Below are positions 33,991 to 46,046 of a DNA stretch of 64,000 nt, in pieces. Position 1 is the first letter of the stretch. Every line of letters starts with the position of its first letter. The notes beneath the pieces are model-generated. The model saw only the letters and a list, made by a program, of their open reading frames with translations. It had not been told where the DNA came from and did not search any database. The DNA comes from Takashimella koratensis (taxonomy: Eukaryota > Basidiomycota > Tremellomycetes > Trichosporonales > Tetragoniomycetaceae). Position numbers and translations under genes: made by a program. The stretch covers positions 1,116,001 to 1,180,000 of the forward strand of contig BCKT01000002.1 of NCBI GenBank assembly GCA_003116875.1. Reading direction: 5' to 3'.

Positions 33991-34277
33991 CGTGGATGGT
34001 TGGGATCGTAGGGACTGTGGATGGTTGAAAGTGTTCACGAGACGAATCCAACTTTTTCTACTTCAATCGATATAGTGTTGATTTACTAGATGCAGTTGCT
34101 TTATCCTGCTCCAGTATTACTCAAAATCGTCCCCGATGCCTGCCTCATTGTGTGCATCGACGTTTGGCTACAAGCACAAAGCAACTCTTCACAGGACACA
34201 GCGTCGACGCATCTCGTCTGTCCCGTTCTCCTATCATATCGTAACTTCCTATCTCTGCTCTGTCTCTACTCTCGCGT
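33991..34277. other. short intergenic region
   Basis: 287 bases between the OLA1 stop codon and the pICln start, both genes on the minus strand; it presumably carries the pICln promoter. No other feature seen. Confidence 0.5.
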
Positions 34278-36125
34278 CTACTGGCCAGCCTTCCAGTAAC
34301 AGATATCACCGTCGACAACCTCGTCTGTGAGACAAATCGGACCATTATCAGCTCCTGTCCCCAAGAGCACGAGAAACAGAACAAAACTTACATGGCTTGC
34401 CTTGTTGGCGAAGCTTGCCCGCGGCCTTGACAGCCGCCTCGGTCCCATACTCCTTGAGGTCCTCGTACGCCATGATTTCACCACAGATGAATTTGTTCTC
34501 AAAGTCGGAGCTGGAGGAGTTAGTTGGCGAGGGCATAGATGGTGATGGATGAATAACACAGCGAGGATGACGCGACTTACTGGATGACACCGGCGGCTTG
34601 GGGAGCCTTGATTCCCTTGCGAACGGTCCACGCACGCACCTCGTCGGGGCCAGCTGAGCGTTGTCAGTACGAGATGCAAAAAGAGACCCCAACAATACTT
34701 GACTCGAGGGAAAGTAAACCCAACACTTACAGGTGAAATACCGGATGAGGTCGAGACTGGTGTACCCAACAGTGGTAATCTTCCCCAAGGCGGAAGGAGT
34801 TTTGCCGAGACCGAGGGTCTCACCCTCTGCGGCCCTCTCCTCCTCGCTCATGCTGATCAGCCTCTCCTCAAGGGAGACCGAGAAGGGGATGAGTGCGTCT
34901 CCGGGGTTGTTCTCGTCGATCCACGCCTTGATCTTGGGCAACCACTTGTTCTTCTTGCGGACGTAGTCGCGCTCAGACAGGTTGACGAGGTAGGTGATAG
35001 GTTTGGCAGTGAGCAAGGTGAGGCCGTTGATCACCTCGATCTGTCACATGTGTCAGCGGTGTCAACAAACGGCAGAGTTGAGGTCGAACAGCGACAGGGG
35101 GAAGAAGGGAATGAGGGATCAGATTTGTTTATATTATTGTCTCATTTGATATTGGGCGTTACTCCACATCGAAGAGCTGGGTTTAAAGAGCAGAGCTCTT
35201 TTTCGTCCGATAGGAAGGAGAGAAGGGTATTCAAGAGTGCAAATTCAGAAAGAACGAAACCACCACTCACATCCTTGTTGCTCCAGTTGCCCTTGCGGAC
35301 ATCCTTGTTCTCCTCGGTGAGACACTGGTAGACTCGCTCGACGGTAGCGAGTTCCTCCTTCTTCACCTTGTCCGCCAGACTAACGCTTCCGAGGGTCTTG
35401 CTTGTTTTGCGCAACTTCTCGAGCTCCTTCTCGACCCACTCGATATCCTTGAGCCTGAGCTCGGTGGAAATGATCTGCATATCGCGGACGGGGTCGACAT
35501 CACCCTCGACGTGGATAACGTCGGCGTCGTCAAAGGCACGGACCATTTGGAAGATACCGTCGACAGCACGGACGTGGGACAAAAAGGCGTTACCGAGACC
35601 GGCACCGGTAGAGGCACCGGCGGTGAGACCGGCAATATCGATACAGGTGAGGAAAGCAGGGATCTGGGACTTGGGCTTGTACAGGTCACACAGCCAGTCA
35701 AAGCGCTCGTCAGGAACGGGGATGCGCGCCTCCTCTGGGTCGCTGGGAATGGTCAGTTTGTTGCCGAGAGCAGGAGTTGAGATTTGTACAAGAGGGGATA
35801 CTAACATGGTGGCTGGGGTCATTGTCAGCTACTGACTTTCTCGATATGCCAGAAAAAGTAGCTCACCGTAAGGGTAGTTTGCTGCCAAAGCATTGCTAGT
35901 GTTGGAAAGGACGTTGAAGAAGGACGATTTGCCGACGTTGGGGACACCGACGATACCAATCTGTCTATTGTCAGCTAGATCCCAACAAGAGTCCTGATGC
36001 AGCACCCAGTCGACGTTGACAACGAGTCATGCTGAGATCGACTCCCAACTCACCTTCAAGTTGTTTCCCGGTCGGCCAAGGATGACACGCTTGGGCTCCT
36101 CACCCTTCTTTCCCTTGGGCGGCAT
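34278..36125 (-). CDS. OLA1: Obg-like ATPase 1 (YchF family)
   Basis: Eight exons close in frame to 397 aa: 36125-36054, 35960-35867, 35812-35806 (7 nt), 35742-35271, 35040-34731, 34653-34581, 34510-34392 and 34324-34278. It is a ribosome-associated P-loop ATPase of translation and stress control. Motifs: [15 protein letters not shown] (P-loop), [10 protein letters not shown] (G3), YLVNLSERD (NxxE replacing NKxD, which explains ATP rather than GTP preference), [14 protein letters not shown], then a TGS-like end ([22 protein letters not shown]). The canonical start [11 protein letters not shown] is at 36125. The same frame stays open up to ATG 36326, adding 67 residues that look like a mitochondrial presequence. 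It is divergent from CDD1. Confidence 0.95.
35806..35812 (-). other. 7-nt micro-exon of OLA1
   Basis: CCACCAT on the minus strand lies between CCCCAG and GTTAGT. It completes Ala, encodes Thr and starts Ile, rebuilding the conserved YPYATIDPEEAR segment across exons 2-4. Confidence 0.85.
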
Positions 36126-36582
36126 TTTCTTTGCAAAGTTGAGTGTGGAGGTATGTAACGAGCGATGGGCGCAGGGAGCGCTTGAAGCAGAGAAAGCTTG
36201 TCGCGACGACGACGGCGACGAGCGGGGTAGAGGGAGGGGGAAGAAGAGGAGACGAATGGACGCTGCGGATGTGGGTTTTGGAGTTGTGCTGCTTATCAGG
36301 CTAGATATGAGCCTTTGTCTGAGCATGCACTTGGCTGAGAGGTGGTCGTGGTCGTGGATGGATGAAAGTGAGAATGAGTTCTGACCATTTTTTCTCTTTT
36401 TCTCGTTCGTGTTCTTTCATTTTCTCAATGATGCGTTGTTGGCACAGGATGTATTGATTCCCCCCCTTTATGCTGGTTGACCCTGGGTGGAGGTGGACCG
36501 CGTGCGACAAGGACTCAGATTTGAATCGCATCTCACTCCTTGGCTACAGTAGTACTCTTTCACAACCCTACCCACAATCACC
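36126..36582. promoter_or_regulatory. divergent promoter region, OLA1 / CDD1
   Basis: 457 bases between two outward-facing starts. The left 200 bases are also open in frame with OLA1 (ATG at 36326), encoding a Ser/Arg-rich leader that contains RSLHTSTLNFAKK. Confidence 0.55.
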
Positions 36583-37401
36583 ATGGACCCAGAGACTCTG
36601 CACAACCTCATCGTCCTCGCCTTCAAGGGAAGGGACAACGCTTACGCTCCCTACTCCAAGTTCCGGTACGTTTGCTTTCTCCCTCCTCACTTCCGATCCC
36701 ACGGGCACTTGCCTCATTCCTACATCAGACGACACACTGATTTCAGGTGCATGTGCCCCATCGCAGTGTCGGCGCGGCCCTTCTCCATTCCACAGGGACC
36801 ATGATCAGTGGCTGCAACGTCGAGAACGCTTCGTACGGTATGTCGCTTCTCTTACTCTTCCTATGTATCTTCGTTTGAGCTAAACTTGACGTTCCATCTC
36901 TCTTCCTTGGGGTTGTGTAGGCGGCGCTATCTGTGCCGAGCGGACAGCTATCACCAAGGCCGTTGTACGTGTCGTTCTCACTCTTTGTGCCTCTCTGTAT
37001 ATCCCGCTGATCTCTTCTCAGAGCGAGGGATACACAAAATTCGACGCCGTCGTTGTCGTCTCGTACGTCCCCCCTTCCCTCCTTCCTTCTCCCCCTCCTT
37101 TCTTTTCCCTTCTCTCCCTTCCTTCCCCTCATCGTTTCATAACACTCACTGACCTTGACTCAGCGACGTTCCATCTCCATCTATCTCTCCATGCGGGATC
37201 TGCCGTCAAGTCCTACGCGAATTCCTCCCCCTCTCTGCTCCAATCTACATGGTCTCGTCAAAATACCCTTTGTCCTCGTCGACCCCGCCCTCGTTCTTGC
37301 AAGGGAAGGGAGAGGAATGGGAGCAGTTGGTCAAGGTTATGACCCTGGAAGAACTGTTGCCTATGAGTTTCGGGCCAGACCAGCTTGAATTGGGGAAGTG
37401 A
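36583..37401 (+). CDS. CDD1: cytidine deaminase
   Basis: Five exons (36583-36665, 36767-36837, 36921-36964, 37022-37062, 37164-37401) give 158 aa, close to the usual length of homotetrameric cytidine deaminases. It hydrolyses cytidine and deoxycytidine to uridine forms in pyrimidine salvage. The motifs are YAPYSKFRVGAALL, GCNVENASYGGAICAERTAI (zinc ligand Cys plus catalytic Glu in CAE) and SPCGICRQVLREF (the PCxxC zinc ligands). The start has a good context (CACCATGG). All exons keep frame and the conserved order, so the call is secure. Confidence 0.94.
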
Positions 37402-38565
37402 GGCGGTAGCGGAATGAGAGTGAGAGAAAGAACGGCGCATGTTTTGGAGCTGCGAGCAGAGGGGATGCACATCTCTCGGTCGCATGTATCTTTTGCAAGT
37501 CTACTCTCGGCCAAACTTGGCTAGTCGTTAGTCCATGCCTCGTTCAAATTTGTTTCTGTCAAGAGGCGAATGTAAGCGGCACGCGCACCCATTTCTCACT
37601 AGACCTGATGTATAGAGAACATGAACATACCAAGACGACTTCAACCACAACCAAGCTAAAGAGCTACCAAGATCGGACCGGAAGAGAACGTATAGAACTC
37701 CGCCCAACACCCGTCTCTTTACTCTCTCGCTATGATTCTAGGTATACAGGAGGGTACCGGCAAAATCGAATCTTCAATGGACGATTGACGCTATGAGAGA
37801 GAGAGAGAAGCAGAAGAAGAGATGTATGAACTTGGACTGACTATATGCACGTTTGATGACTCGTTATGTCTCGTGCTAGGACCCCCTCCCCGTCTCATCC
37901 CCTACCCAGCCACCTCGTAGCCTCTCTCGCAACGTCCTCCTTCAATCTCACTCCAACCGCTCAGCTCCGCCTGACTCTTGCCTGACTTTCACCAGTTGAC
38001 AGGTCTGTATGATAAGATATGATATGAGATATGGGATAGATGGTAGTGGTGGCGATACACAAAGCGAAAAACACAGAAAACCTTGATCGAAAACAGTCGA
38101 GACCGAGCTGATACCCGAGGAAAGTTGAACAAAGTCTGTCCTTCCCTGGTTCGATATCTGGATATTGGTATTCGGTCGGAATGGCGGATGCGATATGGAT
38201 ATGGATATGTGAGTGAGTAATGTGTGAACGGTGTGAAACGAGGTTCTTGTCTCTTGCGTCGGAGTGAAGGGGTGAAACAGTGGGGGAAAGGGCGATGAAT
38301 GACTTTGCATGGTGATTGATGTTGTATATCGCGAGAATCCAGGAGTCGGGTCGTGAGTTTCGTTAAATGGTCGTCAAGTCGCAAAAATCATATCAAAAGC
38401 TGAGCCAGGGAAACTTGAAAGCGAAGACTCGGTGGTCGTCGCTCATCGGTCGTTACGTGGATTGTATGATCACGTTTGTATTCGAATCATATATGGCACA
38501 TCGATTGAAATTTGTTTTTGCTTAGTGGGTCTGTTGGATCGGGTAGTGGGAGGCCGCCGCTGCAC
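37402..38565. other. region between convergent 3' ends
   Basis: About 1.2 kb between CDD1 and the His/Gln-rich gene, with no gene recognised. GA- and AT-rich short repeats occur near 37797-37820 and 38005-38040. Confidence 0.5.
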
Positions 38566-41500
38566 TTAATAGTGCCTCGAAAGGAAAGGTGACCCGTTTG
38601 CGTCGGCCGACATCATCGTCAACTGGCCATGCTGGTGAGGCTGGTGTTGGTGCGGTTGATGTTGGTGCGGTTGATGTTGGTGCGGTTGATGTTGATGCGG
38701 TTGTTGGTGATGCTGCGGGTGTCCCATCTGATGCTCATGTCCAGACGCATGTGAGTGTGGGGGTACCCCTTCTTGTCCGTGTCCGGCGTGTCCGTGCGCG
38801 TGATCAGGGTGCCCAATGTTGTGGAAGTGCTGGCTGTACATTGCAGGTTGGCCGGTCCCGCTGTAGTCGGTCCCGTGACGGACCACCGGTGTGGTGGGTG
38901 TGAACGAGATCTGCTGCGGCGCTGCTCGAGCTACCGAAGGCGTGTCGAACGGGTTCGGGTTGAACATGAACCCAGCAGCGGCGGCGGCGCTTCCGGATCC
39001 AACACCTGTGCCCGCGGAGCCAGAACCGGAAGCTAACCCAGAAGGGCCAGACGAGTGGGCGCCGTGGTGCCCCTGGGCATGAGACGGTGTCGACGGCGGA
39101 TGCGGCATCGTCGAGTGAGGCGGTTGTCCCTGGGCGTGCTGCTGCTGGTGTCCAAGCTGTGCATGCCCCTGGCCGTGCTGGATAAACGGCTGTTGGAACG
39201 GTTCTTTCCTCGACAACACAGGGAGAGGGGACGACAAGTGCCCGTGGGTGTGTCCACTTGCCCCGGCGCCAGTCGACGAGCTGGGGGTGTTGTGCCACCC
39301 GTCAAAGACACGAGACGGTTGAGGAGCCGTAGCGACCATCCACGGCTGCTGCTGGGCCCCGTCCTGCAGGTGAGGCGGGAACATGCCTTGTCCTGTCGAC
39401 GGGGTCTGTAAAGCCGCGTTCGCTGGGCTGTCGGTATCGGACGCGCCGTTCCCATTCCCTCCGTGCCCGCCTGCTCCACCTCCTCCGCCTCCACCTCCTC
39501 CACCGGCGCCAGCTGCCGGTCCTACCGCCTGGGTCGCCGCAAACGACTTGGACACTGGCGTCTCCGGCATCATCCCTGCTGCCGCCATTGCTCGGTCCCC
39601 CATCATCGCCGCATGCGCCGCGACCGAAGCAGCACTGACGGCACCCTGTCCACCTGTCCCGGGTCCAGAGTTGGGCGCCGCGCTGATGGACGTGTTGATC
39701 GCTGGTGGTCGGCCCACGGCGCGCATGTGGGACCGATCGTGCAGGAGTGGCGGAACGGGCGAGTCGTACGCGGAAGGCGAATCGACGAGATGCGGTTCGG
39801 GCCGCGAAGCCGGACGTGACGCAGTAGTACGTGCTGGCGCGGGTGTGGTAAACGCATTTGCAGGTAACGTTGTCGACACCACCGGTGAGGTCGGCTCCGA
39901 AGTCCCTGCCATCGTCATGCTCGACATCGAAGCGACTTGCGAACCCTGCACAAATGTGGAAACGTCGTTCATCGTCATGGCAGTGACGCTGCTGGAACTG
40001 CTACTCGTGCTAAGTCCCGAAGTCATGGACGGCGTGTTGTCGCGTAACGAGACACGGCCCATCCCGGCCGTGATCTGCCACTTGTCGTATACCGCAGCGA
40101 GGTCGTTTTGCATCCTCCCGAGCATCTCGCCGTCGATCCCCAACTCGGACCGCAGGGCGTTCGAAACGTTCTCGTTCCTCGTCACAGCCATGACGAGGGA
40201 CATGGCGAAGTAAATGGCATTCTGTGTGGGGCCGCCCTTGTCGGGTGAACTCGAACCGGTCTCCCGAGAAGGTACGTGTACGGGCGGCGCAGAGATAGAT
40301 CCTTGGCCGCCGCTGCCACCCGCACGCGTCATGATGGGCGGAGGTGGGCCCCGTCGGTACTCCTGAGGCAGTTGGGGGACTGGCGGTGGCGTTGGCGATC
40401 GTGGTGGAGACTCCATGATCGCGTGTTCCGACTTGACGCTAAACCCTTCGGGTTCGGACGCTGTCCGCCTCGTCAACGGCCGGCTCAATTTGCTGTCCCC
40501 GCCTCCCATGGGCGTCGTCCCAATCATCACGCCGAGCCCCACACCTCCACCACTGCTGCTCCCTTTCTCTCCTGGGCGGAAATCCGGTTCGGGCTCAGAC
40601 CGCCGTCGCTTCGAGTGTGGTTCGGGCGGGACAAGGGGGACTGCGTCTGCATTGTCCCGATCCTGTGATGAACGGCGGGTGAGGACACTTGACGTGAGTG
40701 ACAATGCAGTGCTCGTGCTTGCCGCGCGACCCTTGGTGCGAACTGTCGTCGCGCCTCCGGCCCGTACAGGACCCATTGCAGGTGTCGACGTCGCCGGCAT
40801 CTTGTGATCCCCCCAACCATCGTATCCAACCCCGGGCGTCGACAGCGTCGCGGGACTGAACGGCACTCCCGGTGACGACTGGCCCGAGACCGAGGTCGAT
40901 GTCGACATGTTCCACGAATTGGGAGACAAGTTGAGATAGCTCGTCGTAGGGAGTGACGAGTAGGTCGTCGACGAGCTCGACGTCAACGCGTCTAACGAGG
41001 TCGTGCTGCCTATTTGTCGTGCGGTAGTATTGGCTCCAAAGCCCTGTGACATGGGTGGTGGGATCATCGACGACTCGCCCATCTGCGTGGCCTTCTCCAG
41101 CTGCGGGCAAGTGAGCATAAAGTTTCTCGCTCCAATGTGGAAGCCCGCTTACCTGCTTGGAGAGCTTATCTCGCTCCCTCTTTCTTCGTTGTCTGATTCT
41201 CGTCTGCTCTCGCTTCCTCAACAGCCTCGCCTCATCCATCGCCTCCTTCTCTTTCCGCCTCCTCTCTTGCTCGCTAGTTTCTACTTCGCCGTCGTGGACG
41301 CTAACCTCGAGTGTCCCTCGCCCCTTGGATCGAGGAGAACCATCGCCGCTCATGCTGTCGGATCCGCCTGATCGACTGGGCCCTCCCATGCGCGCCTTGG
41401 TCGGCGTTGGGTGCGTCACCTGCACGCTCGGGACACGCGGTGAGCCCGGGTTCGGCGAAAGGTGAAGCAGGCCCGCAGCCGCCGCGGTCATCGATGAGCT

Positions 41501-41743
41501 GTGGCCCATTGCCGATTGGGTGAGGGACTCGTGCGGTGCGTGAGTGAAGAGCGCGGTTGTTGGTGTTGATGATGACGACGCCATGGACCGAGATTTTTGA
41601 TGGCCGGGACCAGGTCCGTGACCGTGATTGGAGGTCATGGCGTGTCCAAACGGCATTCCGCTCAGCAGAGGGCTTTCGTTTGGGTGCATGCTCATCTGTG
41701 GGATGGCATGCGAAGTGGACTCGACCGTCGAATAGTGGAACAT
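38566..41743 (-). CDS. large His/Gln/Ser-rich protein with basic helix, probably nuclear
   Basis: Two exons, 41743-41153 and 41100-38566, join in phase 0 to 1041 aa. A strongly basic helical segment spans the splice site (ARLLRKREQTRIRQRRKR, then ERDKLSKQLEKATQ). It resembles a bZIP-like basic/coil element but lacks the NxxAAxxCR signature. A second ordered block near residue 500-545 (IYFAMSLVMAVTRNENVSN, MLGRMQNDLAAVYDKWQ) looks like a conserved helical module. The rest is low complexity: Ser/Thr/Pro-rich, then Gly-rich, then a His/Gln-rich tail ending in tandem PHQHQ units. This composition fits a transcriptional regulator, but that is inference and I recognise no named family. It is preceded by the longest gene-free stretch of the window. 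Confidence 0.75.
38646..38703 (-). repeat. 15-bp tandem repeat coding for PHQHQ units
   Basis: Three perfect 15-base units (GTTGGTGCGGTTGAT on the plus strand) plus a partial fourth lie inside the coding region and give the His/Gln/Pro tandem near the C-terminus. They are likely to vary in length between strains. Confidence 0.9.
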
Positions 41744-44700
41744 GATGAACGGTCGAGTTCACTCCTAGCCCACCGCCCCTCGATATCTCTAAATCGAGGC
41801 CCGGGCCGTCAAATGTCGTATCGTGATATCGTTAGGTAAAAGAAATGGGAAATCGTTTCGAGTCGTGAAGAATTCGTTGGTTCGTGCAGTGGTCGTGATC
41901 GTTAAACTTGGGGAAAGCGAGAGGATGAAAAGCTGGTTCGCTAGCTCCCAAGGAGGGGAGAGAAATTTGAGAGAAGGAAGCCAGGAAGGAGTCGGCAGGG
42001 AAGGAACTAGGAAAGCAGGAGAAGTGGTCGATAGGGTTTGCGCAGGGTCGAAAGTAGGTTGACGGTGTTCGATGACCGCCTGCTCAGCTCAGCGTCACGT
42101 CCTTTTAGGTGAGCGGTGAAGTGGTTTCCCTTGTCCTTTGCTGCTTGAGAGCGAGGAGGCCGGTAGTCGGTGGTGAGTCGAGAGTTGGTGCTGGGCACGG
42201 CGCTGCAGCGCACGCGATGGAAGACGAGGGGAATGATCAGTATTTCGAGCCACCTTTTCTTCCACATGAAATCTGCAGACCCCGTCCCGCGTCCCTAGTC
42301 CCCGCTCTTGCCCGATAGCCCAACGATGAGATCACAGAAATCAAGGAACGGCGCGGATTCAATAAATGCGTGCGTCGAAACGTGATGAGGGAGAGAGGGC
42401 GGGCAGGAACTGTGGAGGATAGAGCAGGAGGAAGGGGGGTTATGGGATGGGAGGACCGGTAGCGAAACGAGATTGATAGGACCCTTGGCTGCCACGGGGT
42501 AAACGGGCAATTTTGGGGTAAGAGGGCGCGAGAGGGTCGAGGTGCCCGCAGGCCCGAAGGAAGGATGGACGAATGGACAGACCGCCAGACCGAGACACTG
42601 TTCGAGTCTATGCTTTTGTATCGCTTGGTGACGAGCATTTCATCGAGAGCAGGGACCGATGGACGGGGAGGGGGACCAACGAGGCAAGACGATTGCAGAC
42701 CAAACTCACAATTGCTGGAACGCCACGCTTTCTGGTCCCCTTTTTTTCGCCCGTCAACCTGTCTGTGCGTCGTTGGTCGGACCTGGCTTTCCCAAGGTAT
42801 CGGTAGCTCGAGAGATGAGAAATGCAAAGCCTGCCTCTCACGGTGTCGTCGTCAAAGTCGACTCGTCCCTGGTCCCTTGGCGCGTTGGTTTCGTGCTCTG
42901 CTGGCTGGCTGGTAGACGAGTGAATGCCCGACGCGGTCGGCTAACCCGATGGCCCTAACCTTGTTTCTGGATTTTGCTTTGCTTTTGGTCTTGGTCGAGG
43001 CGACGGTCGAGCGCGTGCAGACGATGTCGGTCGCTATCTGGTCGGAAACGCAAAGACCTGTGCTCTCCTCGGATGGGTGCAGACGGTGTGTCTGGCTCTT
43101 GCTCCCTTGATGGCGTCTATATAAACAGGATGGTCTTGAGCAAGATGGAGGAGGGGAGGGAAAAGAGGGAGAGGGAGAGGGTGAAGCGAGACGGGGATGA
43201 TAGCGCAGGGCTAGGGTAGCCCAGGGCACGGACAGGTTGGAAGAGGATTAGGTTTTTGATGCCGATTACAAAATCTGCCTCGTGGCATTACAAATTCGGG
43301 CCCAAGGATAAGCACGCGCCTCGTGCACGACACGACACTGAACGCCAGGGGAAATGGCCAAAGTCCTCGTCCCAAGCCCCCCTCAGAGCGGGTCAAACAA
43401 CCGTGCTCTCACTCCATCTCCAAGCTCGGGGACCGCCTCGGTGTCGGTCTGCCAGAGCACCAGCACCTCTTGTAATTGCAATAAGGCGTGGCCAGGCAAT
43501 TCAGAGCGTAATTCTATCTTCCCAGACCCAGAGCCCATCCCGACCCAGCACTGCCAGGAGATTAATTTTGGAACAGGAACGAGGGTTCTCTGTGACCCTT
43601 TTCACCTCTCTCTTGACTTGCTGCCTCTCCGTTTCTCGGTCCCTCTTCATCTCGACGCCTCTTACAGCACCTTGTCCGTCTCGGTCCTCTTCGCTTCCTC
43701 CCTCCCTACCTCTCGACACCGAGCGCCCATGCTTGACCCCCGACTATGCATTTCCCCTTCCCTTAGTTCTCGTCTCACTCCTAACCTTGTCCGTCATCCT
43801 TCACCCATCCATCATGTTCTAACGGCAACCGCTTCGTCACTAGTCGTCGCAAGCTGTCTCAAACCCAGGCGCTACGGCTCAAAACCACGCGACGACCGCT
43901 CCCCCAAATCAAGCAGTGACAAATCGCACTACCGCAGCCGCTGATGCCGTTGTCTTGACTTTCACATGGAGGGGTGAACGAAAATGCCTCTTCATTTTTT
44001 TATTTCATTTTGTTCCTCTCAATCCCTCGCTCTCAGGGTTACATGTCGGCGACCTGACCGCCGAGCGTCTGCGGACTTGTGCTGCTGCCGCTCAGCAAAC
44101 CCGCTGGCTCGAGCCTTACCTTGCAGGAAGCAGATCTTTGACTCGCCCTAAAAACGTCATGACTCGCCCCGATCATCTTCGGGTTCCCTACCTTCATCTC
44201 CCCTACACCTTTACATCCGCGGGTATTCTTGGCCCAAACGAGCTTGGTCTACAATACCTGACGTGATATTGAAACACCGCATGCAACGTCGTATACAGAG
44301 ACTTTTCCATACACGTACGAATACACCCACGCGGGGAGTCTAGGAACTGTGCTTGCTTGATTGCGGCTACATGGTCGACGACGACTGTTCTAGCTGTTTT
44401 TCTTGGACGACTTGGGAATAGCGTCTCCCATGACTACGTGTCAGCTTGTCAGCTTGTCAGCATGAAACGGAGAACCGCACATTTACCTGACCCCTTGACT
44501 CTATACACCTCTCGGCCGGTGAAAGACTTTCGCTTTTTTGTTTTTCTTTTTCACGGATGAGATCGATGAAGAGCGATTCGATTTGAATCGGCCGGCGGTG
44601 CCGATAACGGAACCGTTCCGCTTTTCTCAACCGTCCTCACAATTTCGATCTTGGCAGCTTCTTCCATGTCCCATGTCAACGCCGTCGAAGTCAAGAAGTA

Positions 44701-46046
44701 CGACGTGATGCAGAAACGGCTACTCTCCATCACTAGCTGTGATACCAACGACTAACCGGTGAGAAACGGGCGTCACGAGTGCATACTTTCGTTCCCCGAG
44801 TACTCCAGGCAGTTTGCAGGAAGGTCACAGGGAGGCTAAGGAGATTTTTTGTTCACTTTTTCATTTTATTGTCCTGGCCGAGTTGCTCGACGTGTCACAG
44901 ACGCGTGGGGCTGGTGAACCGAGAGACGCCCGAGACTCACTGCGCCGAAGACGACGCCACATTGCGAATTTGGACTCTTTCCTGCGCACAGTGGAGGCGT
45001 CGCAAGTCCAGGCTAGTCGGGCGCTACCCGCCGTGAAGCCGACGAAGTCTTTTTTTCGCCATCATGCAAAGGGTCGGCCTGGCCCGATGGGCGTTGCCAA
45101 TCTTGCATGCTGTTCAACTGGGACAGAGACGAAGATGTGGAGGCCTGCGGGTTAGAATCTGGGGTCCCAGGGTCATTTCAAGATTTCCTCCCCTCTTCCC
45201 TTTTTCCCAGATCCCATAAACCATTCTCCGAACACAGATTATTCCCACCCGCGAGACAACATGATCCTCGATGCCTGCCCCCGATGCGATCCTGGTGTAC
45301 ATGATGAAATAACAGGACACGATGTCGGTAAGCGATCTGCAACAGGCACGCCGGGCCTGTTCCCGCGGGTGGCTTCTTCCTTTACCCGCCCAGGGACCCG
45401 CCCGGTATCCCGTTGTGCGCGGACGTTGCAGTGCGTTCTTCACGGAGGGGCGTGGAATGAAGGGTGAAGAGAGCCGGTGCCTTTGAGGAGACCGACCAGC
45501 CGTCTCACCCGGCTCCCTGTATGTCTCAGGCGTCCTCATTCTCAAGCCACAATGAGAAAGCGAGCAGGCTTGGACACGTCAGACGCGTCGACCCGAAGGT
45601 GGAGTCCATGCGTGGATACTGGACCTCCTGTTGTGGCAAACGTTGCTGGAGTCAGGACTCATATGTAATGTTGTCTTTCAAAAGATAGGAGCGGTCGGGG
45701 GACCAGCGCCCATGGCAGTCTAGAGCTGGAAGGAAGCCTTATTATCTTCCTGCCCAAAGATCGGCCACTCAAGGCTCAGCGCGCAAGCTACGAACTGTCC
45801 GCAAGTACTCATGCATGCAACTGAAGTTCTCCGGCGTGCGCTCTGTTTACAGACCCTAGTCAACCACCCTTGAAGCCCGTTCCCATGCCTGGTTCGTCGG
45901 TGATTCGTCATTCAGCAAGTGAGCGAGGTTTTCCATCCACGTCGTACCAGGTAGAAATTGCGGAGGTTCGTTCAGCTGTCTTAGAGGAGGGCTGCCTGTG
46001 TTTGAGCACCCAAGCCATGATACCTTCCGCAAGGTGTTTGTCGTTC
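41744..46046. other. 4.3-kb region without recognised gene
   Basis: The longest gene-free stretch of the window. It lies upstream of the His/Gln-rich gene and downstream of the 46868 gene, both leftward. Only short ORFs without recognisable features occur (for example 43354-43944, Ser/Pro-rich). There is a TATATAAA-like sequence at 43117-43125 and an 8-mer GTCAGCTT repeated at 44440-44460. It may hold a long regulated promoter with a long leader, a non-coding RNA or decayed sequence; nothing decides between these. Confidence 0.45.
44440..44460. repeat. GTCAGCTT tandem repeat
   Basis: Two full copies and one partial copy of an 8-base unit in the gene-free region. Confidence 0.8.

Noticed and set aside
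43354..43944. Plus-strand ORF of 196 codons in the gene-free region
   Set aside because: Ser/Pro-rich random-looking sequence, overlapping ORFs in other frames, no conserved motif.
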